Below are positions 33,657 through 42,701 of a DNA stretch of 64,000 nucleotides, in pieces. The position numbers and the translations under genes are program-made. The DNA is from Flavobacteriales bacterium (GTDB taxonomy: Bacteria > Bacteroidota > Bacteroidia > Flavobacteriales_D > Sanyastnellaceae), in NCBI GenBank assembly GCA_019694805.1, contig JAIBBG010000004.1, forward strand, positions 81,803 to 145,802, in the 5' to 3' direction. Under the pieces are notes generated by a model. It made no database searches and was not told where the DNA came from. It was given only the letters and a program-made list of their open reading frames with translations. The first letter of the stretch is position 1. Each line of letters begins with the position of its first letter.

Positions 33657-36600
33657 ATGAAAAAAATTTTACAAATCACACTTACAGTTTTGGTCACCAT
33701 GTTTGCTCATGTTCTACAGGCCCAAACACCACTGGAATACACTTATACAGGCGCAGGTTTAACCGCATATCTGCCGCTGTCCAATGCCACAACTTTGATC
33801 AGCGGAGTCTTCGATGATCAAAATTTTACCAATATCACCATACCAGCTATCACATTTGGAGGTATTCAACAAACTGAAATTACCATTAGTGCCAATGGGT
33901 GGGTTGCATTCGGGAATGCAAATACTGTTACATATAACTCACCACTTGTGGCAACGATGAATGGCACATCTGGGTTGATTGTTCCTTTTGGTCGTGATTT
34001 GCAAAATGCTTCAAGTGCATCATCGTTGAGATATCAAATTGATGGACAGGTTACGACCATAGAATGGCTTGAGATCAAAAGATTTGGCTCTACCAACGAG
34101 AACATCAGTTTTCAATTGGTATTGGACGGAGCCGAGAACATCATCAGAACGAACTATCTTTTCACCACGGTTGCATCAACGAATGGTCACCCCCAAGTGG
34201 GAATGCGCACTGGAGGTGGTATTCCAGCAACAGGAATGTACGACGCAAGAAAAGTAGCTACTGGTGGATCATGGCTCAATTCTACCTCAGCCAATTCCGC
34301 GCAAGATTTTTGTGTACTCACATCAGATGAGCCCAATGGCTATCCCAATGAAATGTTTATGGAATGGAATGGTGGAGCTGGTGGTTGTATGGATATTTCT
34401 GCCTGCAACTATGATGTGAACGCGGAGTTTGACAATGGATCATGCGACTATTGTAGTTGCAATACTTGTGGTTGTACTCAAGAAGGTTCATGTAACTTCA
34501 ATCCCAATGCAAACTATGATGATGGTTCATGTTATACTTCCGTAGAAGTGGCTATCATGGGCGACGAAACTCCGTGTGTTGGTTTAGAATCTGTTCTTAT
34601 TGCAGTTATTGCTAATGGCAGTGGGCCATATGCCATCATGTGGAATGATGGCAGCACAGCAAGTACGACAACGTTTACTCCACAAAACACCGAAACAGTT
34701 ACTTATACCCTCAATGTTGAAGATGCGAATGGTTGTATGGGTTCGGCATCCATTACAATGACTGGCTTTGAGTGCATATGGGGATGTCTTGATCCTCTCG
34801 CATGTAACTACAACGCTCAAGCCAATCAAGATGATTTTTGTGATTACAGCTGCATAGGCTGCACAGATCCTGATGCCATGAATTACAGTGAAACCGCCAC
34901 CATAGACAATGGCGGATGTTATTACGAAGGAATTGGAAACACATGCGCGAACCCGATTGCGTTGGATTGTACAGTAGGGTATTATGAAAACATGACCGTT
35001 GGAGTAGCTAACGACAATGCCACATCTGGAGCAACACTTTGCGGTGGTGTTTCTAACGGCGGACAACGTTGGTATGTTTATACAGCCGCGTTCTCAAGCG
35101 AAATCACAGTAAGCACGATCAATTCATCGACCAATTTCGACACCTATCTCAAAGTATTTACAGGCACTTGTGGTGATTTGACTTGTGTTATTCAAAATGA
35201 TGATGTACCAGGTACAGGATTTCAGTCACAGGTTGTCTTCAATGCCGAGGAAGGCACAACTTACCTGATTCGAGTTGGAGGTTACGCTATTTCCAATGGT
35301 AGTTTCGGCTTAACATTCGAATGTGGTGGTGGATGCCTTGACCCGGAAGCATGTAACTATGACGTTGATGCCCCATTCGATGATGGATCATGCACATACG
35401 GCGCCGATTGCTACGGTTGCACTGATGAGCTCGCTGTTAACTATGATCCTATCGCAGTTTATAACCAAGGCTGTCAATACAATCCGGATATTTTGGTATT
35501 CCATGACATGAATGGCGATGGTGTACACAATTTTGGAGAGCCGGGTTTATCCAATTGGCCAATAGATATTCCGGCCATGAATACAACGATATATACTGAT
35601 GCAACCGGACATATTTCAGTCAATCTTCCAGCATCATCTTTCCAAATTAACCTGATCAACAACACCTCAAATTGGATCAGCTCAACAATAGATCAGGCAT
35701 TCATAGATATTCCTACGAATATGTCTGTTGAATTCGGTCTCATTCCGGCAACTGGCGAAACTTTCTTTGTTGCTGGTCCATACGATGGGTTCTGGGAAAT
35801 CATTCATTGTACGAATGGATATGAGGCTGGTGTAACGATCAACAATACAGGCAGCGCACCGTTGAATGGCACATTGACCATGACATGCAATTCTGACTTT
35901 ACACCAGAAGAAGATGCGTATGGTACTGTACCGCCTGATCAAGTTGCCGCTGGATTTGCACAATGGAACATCGTCGATTATCTTGCCGGTAGTAATAATC
36001 TATTCTCCATGCACATTGATGGTCCTGGCGTTGAAAACATAGGAACGACTGAGTATTTCAATTTCAATCTCGTACTTGTTGACGCTGATGGAAATGAGAT
36101 TTACAATGAATCTTGGCAAACAACACCAATGATCGCGTGTTCATACGATCCCAATGATCTCACTGCAACTCCAGAAGGGCTTTATGAGCCGCACTTCATT
36201 CTTCCTGGGCAACGTATTCAATACCGTGTAAGATTCCAGAATACAGGGAACCTATATGCAGAAGACATTACCATCATGGATCAATTAGATATCAATGTAT
36301 TTGATATTTCTACATTCCAGCCGCTTTATTCTTCTGCCAGCATGGTTGCATGTCTGCATGATGATGGTATGGTTGATTTCATTTTCAACGATATCTATTT
36401 ACCAGATTCTACAAGCGACGAAGAGGGATCGCATGGTTTTGTCGTATATCAAGTTGAAGCTCGTGAAGACTTGACCCCCAATACTGTTCTCACCAATCAG
36501 GCATCGATTTTCTTCGAACAAAACCCTGCCATCATCACCAATGAGGTATATCATACCATTTTCGACTGTAACTCATTCAGTGGAATTACCGGTGATGTAA

Positions 36601-37457
36601 TGGCGTGTGAAGGCGAAGACATGAGCTTGGATGCTACGCAAGATTATGTAGAGACATACACATGGTTTGTGGACAATGTTATGAGCACTGAGCCCAGTGT
36701 GACACTTGCCGGTCTCACTGCTGGAGATCATTTGGTAAATGTCACTACTGCGAATCCCCTTTGTGAAGCAACACACGAAGTCATTGTAACAGTAAACACG
36801 AACCCTTCTATTGATGCTGGTGGTTCGGCGGAGATATGCGAAGGTGAGTCCGTGACGCTCATGGCAATCTCAGATGCTGAGGTTACCTGGTCCAATGGTT
36901 CATCAAATGGAACTGAGATTTTCCCTTCAAGTTCCACCATTCTCACGGCCACAGCTACGAACGAATTTGGATGTCAGTCAGAAGACCATCTCGAGATAGA
37001 GGTGTTCGATCTTCCTTCTGCATTGATTAGTCAGGAAGGAAATATCTTGACGGCAGTTGATGGTGCATCATGGCAATGGTTCTATGACAACAATCCAGTA
37101 AATGGAGCCACTTCTCAAAGCTTTACAACCATTGGCGATGGCCAATACTATTGTGTCATTACAAGTGCTAATGGTTGTGACGTGAACAGTGAAACACTCA
37201 ACGTGACTCATGTTGGAAGTGTTGAAAATGCGGTGATCCGGGTTTATCCTAATCCAGTGCAGGACAAAACGCAAGTCACTCTGCCAGCGGGTGTATATCA
37301 TTTGATCATCACTGATGCCTTGGGCCAATTGGTGCTCTCTCGAGACAATTGCAGTGGTGTCATTGTTCTAGATCGGAATAATTTCAGTGCCGGCGCTTAT
37401 ATGCTGAGTATTTATGGTGAGAACGTATTCGAAAACATCAAATTGATCATGGAATAA
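33657..37457 (+). CDS. Giant T9SS surface protein with Cys-rich DDGSC repeats (1266 aa)
   Basis: Signal peptide (MKKILQITLTVLVTMFAHVL), then an N-terminal beta-sandwich related to that of the proteins at 26742 and 37613 (TEITISANGWVAFGN). Six copies of a Cys-rich motif follow in three pairs, for example GCLDPLACNYNAQANQDD, GCTDPDAMNYSETATIDN and GCLDPEACNYDVDAPFDDGS; an Ig-like domain (LNVEDANGCMGSASITMTG) and a PPC-like domain (TYLIRVGGY) separate the pairs. Next are an SdrD_B-like strand (VFHDMNGDGVHNFGEPGL), a conserved module starting CSYDPNDLTATPEGLYEPHF, Ig-like repeats and a type A tail (RVYPNPVQDKTQVTLP to KLIME). The frame opens at 33438 inside the kinase gene; ATG 33657 starts the signal peptide. 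The last 430 residues are paralogous to the next gene. Confidence 0.88.
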   Translation: MKKILQITLTVLVTMFAHVLQAQTPLEYTYTGAGLTAYLPLSNATTLISGVFDDQNFTNITIPAITFGGIQQTEITISANGWVAFGNANTVTYNSPLVATMNGTSGLIVPFGRDLQNASSASSLRYQIDGQVTTIEWLEIKRFGSTNENISFQLVLDGAENIIRTNYLFTTVASTNGHPQVGMRTGGGIPATGMYDARKVATGGSWLNSTSANSAQDFCVLTSDEPNGYPNEMFMEWNGGAGGCMDISACNYDVNAEFDNGSCDYCSCNTCGCTQEGSCNFNPNANYDDGSCYTSVEVAIMGDETPCVGLESVLIAVIANGSGPYAIMWNDGSTASTTTFTPQNTETVTYTLNVEDANGCMGSASITMTGFECIWGCLDPLACNYNAQANQDDFCDYSCIGCTDPDAMNYSETATIDNGGCYYEGIGNTCANPIALDCTVGYYENMTVGVANDNATSGATLCGGVSNGGQRWYVYTAAFSSEITVSTINSSTNFDTYLKVFTGTCGDLTCVIQNDDVPGTGFQSQVVFNAEEGTTYLIRVGGYAISNGSFGLTFECGGGCLDPEACNYDVDAPFDDGSCTYGADCYGCTDELAVNYDPIAVYNQGCQYNPDILVFHDMNGDGVHNFGEPGLSNWPIDIPAMNTTIYTDATGHISVNLPASSFQINLINNTSNWISSTIDQAFIDIPTNMSVEFGLIPATGETFFVAGPYDGFWEIIHCTNGYEAGVTINNTGSAPLNGTLTMTCNSDFTPEEDAYGTVPPDQVAAGFAQWNIVDYLAGSNNLFSMHIDGPGVENIGTTEYFNFNLVLVDADGNEIYNESWQTTPMIACSYDPNDLTATPEGLYEPHFILPGQRIQYRVRFQNTGNLYAEDITIMDQLDINVFDISTFQPLYSSASMVACLHDDGMVDFIFNDIYLPDSTSDEEGSHGFVVYQVEAREDLTPNTVLTNQASIFFEQNPAIITNEVYHTIFDCNSFSGITGDVMACEGEDMSLDATQDYVETYTWFVDNVMSTEPSVTLAGLTAGDHLVNVTTANPLCEATHEVIVTVNTNPSIDAGGSAEICEGESVTLMAISDAEVTWSNGSSNGTEIFPSSSTILTATATNEFGCQSEDHLEIEVFDLPSALISQEGNILTAVDGASWQWFYDNNPVNGATSQSFTTIGDGQYYCVITSANGCDVNSETLNVTHVGSVENAVIRVYPNPVQDKTQVTLPAGVYHLIITDALGQLVLSRDNCSGVIVLDRNNFSAGAYMLSIYGENVFENIKLIME

Positions 37458-37480
37458 AAATATTGCTGATCAAAAAAAAC

Positions 37481-37513
37481 AAACCCGTCGGAAGGATCCG
37501 GCGGGTTTTTTTT
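37481..37513 (+). terminator. Intrinsic terminator between the two giant T9SS genes
   Basis: 12-bp stem (37481-37492 with 37497-37508, core AAACCCG/CGGGTTT, one G-T pair), 4-base loop, followed by a run of T to 37513. It separates the two paralogues, each of which then has its own operator. Confidence 0.9.
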
Positions 37514-37526
37514 ACCCCAAAAGTTT

Positions 37527-37558
37527 CGAATTCTCAATAAAAAAGCACGATTACTCAA
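37527..37558 (+). promoter_or_regulatory. Candidate LytTR operator (site C)
   Basis: Half-sites CGAATTCTCAA (37527-37537) and CGATTACTCAA (37548-37558) with 21-base spacing, 54 bases before the ATG at 37613 and just after the upstream terminator. A TACATTTA promoter-like element follows at 37588-37595. Confidence 0.65.
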
Positions 37559-37612
37559 AATCAGCGATGAAAATGATGTTTCAATTTACATTTATAGTTA
37601 GAATTTAGTGTC

Positions 37613-40600
37613 ATGGCTTGCCTCATACCAAATAGAATACTACCACTCGTCGGATGGCTTCTCATCGCGACATTATTCGGAAATGCCCAGGGGGTTTCAT
37701 CCTACAGTTTTCAACTCACGAATGAAACGTATACGCCCATTTCAAGCCCTCTCAATTTTCAAAGCGGAGTTGATCTCAATACGAACGGCATTTCAGCCAA
37801 TATTCCACTCAACGGCACCTTTTATTTTAATGGAGCCCATTATCAATCTCTTCATATTTCCAACAATGGCTTCATTGTACTTGGAGACCAACCTCCAGCA
37901 GCAAGCAATGTCACGCCACTTACTCAAACAAGTGTTTCAGGGGTTATCACCAATGGATATGAAGCAGCAATCAGTGCATTTGGTTGTAATCTCGTTATGT
38001 CCAACATGCCGGGAAGTGCCCCATCGATTGACTATACCAATATCAATGACGAATTTGTTGTTCAATTTACCGATCTGGCGCGTTTTGGCCAAGGAAGCAC
38101 TGAAAAAATCAGTTTTCAAATTCGGCTAAATTTAAGTACCTACGAAATCCAATATGTTTATGGTGATTGCCTTGCAGGCTCATCAACTTCCACACAACCA
38201 CAAGTTGGCTTAAGAGGCTGTAGTTATCGCGACTATCAAACATTGAGTGGCAATCTTGCCAATGCCTGGAGTAATCCGAATATAAATCTTGCCACCGGCG
38301 GAACTGCCCCTCCACTTACCTTGAGATATAGTTCTTCGAATCCATCATCATCACCAAGCTCGGGACTCACTTATACTTTTGTTCCACCTTCGCAGTTGGC
38401 TGAACCAGTTTATGCTGCCATTCCGTTTTATGAAAATTTCGAAGCTACACCATGGTTAGATGGTTTGGCGCCACAGCAACTGCCATCCATGGCAAGTGTA
38501 AGAACTTGGCCAGTGTATGGTGATCGTTCATTCAGAATACAAGGCACCACTGCGGCCAGCGTTGTATCAGGATGGTCATCCACAAATGGAGTTTATCAGG
38601 ATCAGCCTTCCCAATCAGCATGTTTCAATTCATACGATGTAACAAGCGGAACAAGAGGATACATGGATTTTTACGTAGATCTTTCTTCAGGCAATCAAAC
38701 ACTTTCTTTCGACTATATCAATGCTTCAGGAATTGACTATCTCGAAGTTTTTTTATCTGCAGATGGTGGAGAAACATTTGGAAGCTCTCTTGCGACCTAT
38801 GGCGTTGTGGCCAACTGGACCAATCACATGGTGGATTTAGGGACACCACTATCCAACTCTTGTGTTGTGCGCATTCAATGCGTGGGTGATTTTGGAACCT
38901 CCTATTCCAATATCGGAATCGATAATGTGGTTATCGGCGAACCATGCATTGGACAACCCAACGCGGGTACAGCGGCCACCATATTGGCTGATTCAAATTG
39001 CCCGGGCTCAGATATCACTTTATCTCTGGGAGGTGGATACAGCACGAATGGTGTTATGTTTCAATGGCATGAATCCACTACTGGTGAAATCAATTCTTTC
39101 ACTGCTATTGAAAATTCATCTTCTCCGGTATTCAACACCATTGCTGCAGCAGGGCAACATTATTACATAGGTATTGTAACGTGTGCATCAAGCGGATTAG
39201 CAGATTCTACAGAAGTTCTTAGCATCATGATTGACCCTATAGAAGTACCCGTCATTACACCTTCCGTCAATAGTTTGTGTGCGGGTGAGACCGTTCAAGT
39301 GTCAGCAAGCAATACCGACATGAGCAACATGACTTATACCTGGTCAGTAAGCAGCGGTGATGCAACAATAACCACCACAAGCTCAAATACTGCAGACATT
39401 CTATTGCTTCAACCTTCTACTATTCAAGTGATCGCAACAAACAACATAAACGGATGTGAAAGCACCTCGACTTCTTTGATTGATGTCGTACAAACACCAA
39501 TACCTACGGTGTTATTCGATTCCGAAATCTGCATGAATCAATCAACGACCATCATAAACACATCAGAAGCGTTTACCTGTATTCCATACACAAGCATTCA
39601 GGCACCACCAGATGCAAATGTGCTGATCGAGAATGGCGTATTGAATGTACCACTCACCATTGGCCTTACAGATGATGGCATTTGGAGCTCCATACCACTC
39701 GGCTTTGAATTCAATTATTTTGGAGAAGTCCGCACTGAATGTGCTGTAGCCACCAACGGTAATCTGCAGTTCTATGACAACACCAACACACTAAGCTCTG
39801 TATTTACTCTCCCAGCATCTTTACCAAGTATGCTTGCACCCAATAACTTTATTGGAATTTGTTTAACTGATTTAAATCCTGGTATTGGCGGCAGCATCAA
39901 ATACTGGACGCTGGGCGAGGCCCCAAACAGAATCTTTGTACTCGAATATCGGGATATACCATTTTACACGAACGTACAAACCTATTTCACTGGTCAGTGT
40001 CATATTTACGAGTCTGGTGGTTTCGAAATTCACATTGGAGAAATCTCCAACACCACACAACTTGTTTCCATTGCTTGCGAAAACCAGCAAGGTACCCAAG
40101 GAGATATTGCAGACAATTGCTTGACCGGTGAAATGGACTACTGGTTATCTCGTTCTGGTGGCTTGCCTCCACTAACACCGCAAGCTTGGCGTTTTGAAAT
40201 GGGAAGTGCCGAATTAGGTTACACCTGGACGCCGCAAGAATATTTCGCAAGTAATTCCTCAGGTGTTGGGTTTGATGAGTTAAACACTATGGTATTTCAA
40301 GCTCCTGGTGTTTATGAAATTTCACTTCAATTTACGGATCTGCCTTCTGGTTGCACAACTACAGGATCATGGATGATCACTGTTGATGGATCATGTTATT
40401 TGGGCTGCACTGATGTAGGCGCATGTAATTATAATCCCAGCGCAACAGAAGATGATGGCAGTTGTGACTTCTCATGTTTCGGATGCACTGATCCATTGGC
40501 GTGCAATTATGCTCCTTCAAGCACTGTAGACGATGGAACCTGTCTCTATGGCAATGGATGTAACGGATGCATGGACCCCTTGGCCGACAATTACAATCCA

Positions 40601-42598
40601 CTCGTTTTGTTTGATGACGGTTCCTGTCAATATCATGGTAGCGTCATTGTTTTTCAAGATTTAAATGCCAATGGAATTAAGGACTCTGGTGAGCCCGGAT
40701 TGCCAAACTGGTCTGTCTTTTTCTCACAGCTATCCATTACCATGTTCAGCGACATGAATGGAGTTATTACTTTCGACCTTCTCAATGGATCGTATTATGT
40801 AGACTTAAACTTAAATGTTGGTTGGTTCAATACGACCCCTACATCAGGTGTTGCCAACGTTCCTGGTACATTCTACTTCGGTGTTCAGGATGAGAACTTA
40901 CTGAGTTATGATGTGAATCCGGGAATGACTTCTGTATTCTCATGCATTTCAGGAGTGAATCCGGGTGTTTGCATCTATAATTCAGGTGGAATCTCATTTA
41001 CAGCCGACTTAAGTCTCACTTGTGATAACATTCTATTACCACAATTGCTCCCATCGCTCCCTTTGCAATCTCCCACATCAGTAGATTTCGGAACGGCCAC
41101 GTGGAGCGATATGGCCATACCCAGCGGAGGTTCATCAATCCTATTGTTCACAAGCATTGATTCGCCCGGTATTGAGTATTTAGGCAATACTTTCAGTTTT
41201 ACTTTTAACCTAACACTCACAGATCCAGATGGCATTATTTTCTACGATGAAACCTGGACCATCACAAGAGACTTAACTTGTGCTTACGATCCTAATGAAA
41301 TTTCTGCAGATCCCGTAGGTTATTATGATCCTCATTTCATCCATGCGGGACAAAGAATTTATTATCTCATCAAATATCAAAATACCGGAAACGCTCCTGC
41401 GCAGGATATTTTGATCATGGATCAACTTGATCCGGCTGTTTTCAATCTGAATACATTTCAACCGATTTCCTATTCATTTAATACAGTGGCTTGTCTTCAC
41501 GATGATGGTATTGTCGACTTTATCATGAATGACATCAACTTACCAGATTCAACCTGGGATGAACCCGGTTCACATGGTTATGTATTGTATCGTGTTGATG
41601 CGAAAAGCGATTTGGTTCCAAATACCGTGCTTCCAAATCACGCCGCTATTTTCTTCGATCAAAATCCAGCTATTATCACCAATGAAGTATTCCACACCAT
41701 CTTTGATTGTTCGTCTTTTTCTGGAATACAAGGAGATCTCCACGCCTGTTTTGGTCAATCGATTTCTCTGGATGCATCGCAAGAATATGTTGAGTCTTAT
41801 CAATGGACAATTGACGAAAATATTTTCACCACACCTTCTATTGAAATTTCATCACTCGCTGCCGGAGAACATTCGGTTGGACTAATAACTGCAAATCCAC
41901 TTTGCGATAAATCACATGAGGCCACTATCACGATCAGCGAACTTCCGTTGATCAATGCTGGTGTTGATACCGCAATTTGTGCAGGAAACTCCCTTTTATT
42001 GATGGCAACAAGTAACGCCAATATAGAATGGTCCAATGGCTTAGCAAACGGCAGCGAGTTTTTTCCATTGAATTCAGTAACGCTTACCGCTATGGCAACA
42101 GATGAAGAAGGCTGTAGCACTGTAGATGAGCTCGATATCAATGTCATGGATCTACCAGCGACATCATTGACACAAAATGGCAATATGATTACTGCCGATG
42201 ATGGTATAGCGTGGCAGTGGTTCTACAATGGAGCCGCAATGCCCGACGGAGATTCACAAACCATCAATACGATAGGTGGTGGCACATACTACTGCATCAT
42301 TGAAGGAGAAGGAGGATGTGAATCCATCAGTGAAAGTATTTCCGTAGTAAATATTGAAGAGCAAACCTCTGCACAATTATTCATATATCCGAATCCAATG
42401 ATCCATGATGCAGTGATTATACTGCCGGGGGGCACATATCAAATCATCATGACCGATGTTGCGGGTCGAATAGTTCTTGATCAAAAAAACTGTTCGGGGG
42501 TGTTTCATTTGGAACGCAGCCGACTTTCATCAGGAGCATTCCACTTGACTGCAACCAACCAGAATTGCACATATACGAGCACGCTTATCGTTAATTAA
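37613..42598 (+). CDS. Giant T9SS surface protein, paralogue of the preceding gene (1661 aa)
   Basis: Signal peptide (ends FGNAQG), then the shared N-terminal domain (YSFQLTNETYTPISSP, HISNNGFIVLG), a MAM/adhesin-like domain (FYENFEATPWLDG to SNIGIDNVVIG, about residues 270-445), Ig-like repeats, a second copy of an N-terminal-like domain (about 680-880; IPLGFEFNYFGEVRTE, FRIFVLEY-type strand), and three Cys-rich units (GCTDVGACNYNPSATEDDGS, GCTDPLACNYAPSSTVDDGT, GCMDPLADNYNPLVLFDDGS). The SdrD_B-like strand VFQDLNANGIKDSGEPGLPN, the module starting CAYDPNEISADPVGYYDPHF, Ig-like repeats and a type A tail (LFIYPNPMIHDAVIILPG to STLIVN) follow in the same order as in the preceding gene. It probably arose by duplication and N-terminal expansion. 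No catalytic motif is visible; adhesion is the likeliest role. Confidence 0.88.
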   Translation: MACLIPNRILPLVGWLLIATLFGNAQGVSSYSFQLTNETYTPISSPLNFQSGVDLNTNGISANIPLNGTFYFNGAHYQSLHISNNGFIVLGDQPPAASNVTPLTQTSVSGVITNGYEAAISAFGCNLVMSNMPGSAPSIDYTNINDEFVVQFTDLARFGQGSTEKISFQIRLNLSTYEIQYVYGDCLAGSSTSTQPQVGLRGCSYRDYQTLSGNLANAWSNPNINLATGGTAPPLTLRYSSSNPSSSPSSGLTYTFVPPSQLAEPVYAAIPFYENFEATPWLDGLAPQQLPSMASVRTWPVYGDRSFRIQGTTAASVVSGWSSTNGVYQDQPSQSACFNSYDVTSGTRGYMDFYVDLSSGNQTLSFDYINASGIDYLEVFLSADGGETFGSSLATYGVVANWTNHMVDLGTPLSNSCVVRIQCVGDFGTSYSNIGIDNVVIGEPCIGQPNAGTAATILADSNCPGSDITLSLGGGYSTNGVMFQWHESTTGEINSFTAIENSSSPVFNTIAAAGQHYYIGIVTCASSGLADSTEVLSIMIDPIEVPVITPSVNSLCAGETVQVSASNTDMSNMTYTWSVSSGDATITTTSSNTADILLLQPSTIQVIATNNINGCESTSTSLIDVVQTPIPTVLFDSEICMNQSTTIINTSEAFTCIPYTSIQAPPDANVLIENGVLNVPLTIGLTDDGIWSSIPLGFEFNYFGEVRTECAVATNGNLQFYDNTNTLSSVFTLPASLPSMLAPNNFIGICLTDLNPGIGGSIKYWTLGEAPNRIFVLEYRDIPFYTNVQTYFTGQCHIYESGGFEIHIGEISNTTQLVSIACENQQGTQGDIADNCLTGEMDYWLSRSGGLPPLTPQAWRFEMGSAELGYTWTPQEYFASNSSGVGFDELNTMVFQAPGVYEISLQFTDLPSGCTTTGSWMITVDGSCYLGCTDVGACNYNPSATEDDGSCDFSCFGCTDPLACNYAPSSTVDDGTCLYGNGCNGCMDPLADNYNPLVLFDDGSCQYHGSVIVFQDLNANGIKDSGEPGLPNWSVFFSQLSITMFSDMNGVITFDLLNGSYYVDLNLNVGWFNTTPTSGVANVPGTFYFGVQDENLLSYDVNPGMTSVFSCISGVNPGVCIYNSGGISFTADLSLTCDNILLPQLLPSLPLQSPTSVDFGTATWSDMAIPSGGSSILLFTSIDSPGIEYLGNTFSFTFNLTLTDPDGIIFYDETWTITRDLTCAYDPNEISADPVGYYDPHFIHAGQRIYYLIKYQNTGNAPAQDILIMDQLDPAVFNLNTFQPISYSFNTVACLHDDGIVDFIMNDINLPDSTWDEPGSHGYVLYRVDAKSDLVPNTVLPNHAAIFFDQNPAIITNEVFHTIFDCSSFSGIQGDLHACFGQSISLDASQEYVESYQWTIDENIFTTPSIEISSLAAGEHSVGLITANPLCDKSHEATITISELPLINAGVDTAICAGNSLLLMATSNANIEWSNGLANGSEFFPLNSVTLTAMATDEEGCSTVDELDINVMDLPATSLTQNGNMITADDGIAWQWFYNGAAMPDGDSQTINTIGGGTYYCIIEGEGGCESISESISVVNIEEQTSAQLFIYPNPMIHDAVIILPGGTYQIIMTDVAGRIVLDQKNCSGVFHLERSRLSSGAFHLTATNQNCTYTSTLIVN

Positions 42599-42611
42599 GG
42601 AGGTTTAGATT

Positions 42612-42660
42612 ATGAAACCAACAAGTCGCCTTCCGAACGCGGAGGGCGTTCTTGTTTCAT
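42612..42660 (+). terminator. Long stem-loop after the 1661-aa gene, possible terminator
   Basis: ATGAAA and CAAG pair with CTTG and TTTCAT across the outside, and CGCCTTCC (42627-42634) pairs fully with GGAGGGCG (42641-42648) inside, with a 6-base loop. There is no T run directly after it, so it may be a processing or rho-type end rather than a classical terminator. Confidence 0.45.
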
Positions 42661-42687
42661 AGTCTACCACTTTTTCGGACTTCGTTT

Positions 42688-42695
42688 TACATTTG
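42688..42695 (+). promoter_or_regulatory. -7 promoter box for gpsA, implying a nearly leaderless mRNA
   Basis: TACATTTG, an exact TAnnTTTG match, only six bases before the ATG at 42702. If used, transcription would start at or within a few bases of the start codon. Confidence 0.4.
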
Positions 42696-42701
42696 TCATG
42701 T

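Noticed and set aside
34584..35066. 160-codon minus-strand open frame with many cysteines
   Set aside because: It is antisense to the Cys-rich repeat region of the 1266-aa protein; its Cys content is a reflection of that sequence, and it has no recognisable domain or start context.
34381..40640. Repeated sequence considered as CRISPR or DNA satellite
   Set aside because: The repeats are protein-coding Cys-rich units with diverged codons and irregular spacing, not near-identical DNA repeats with spacers.
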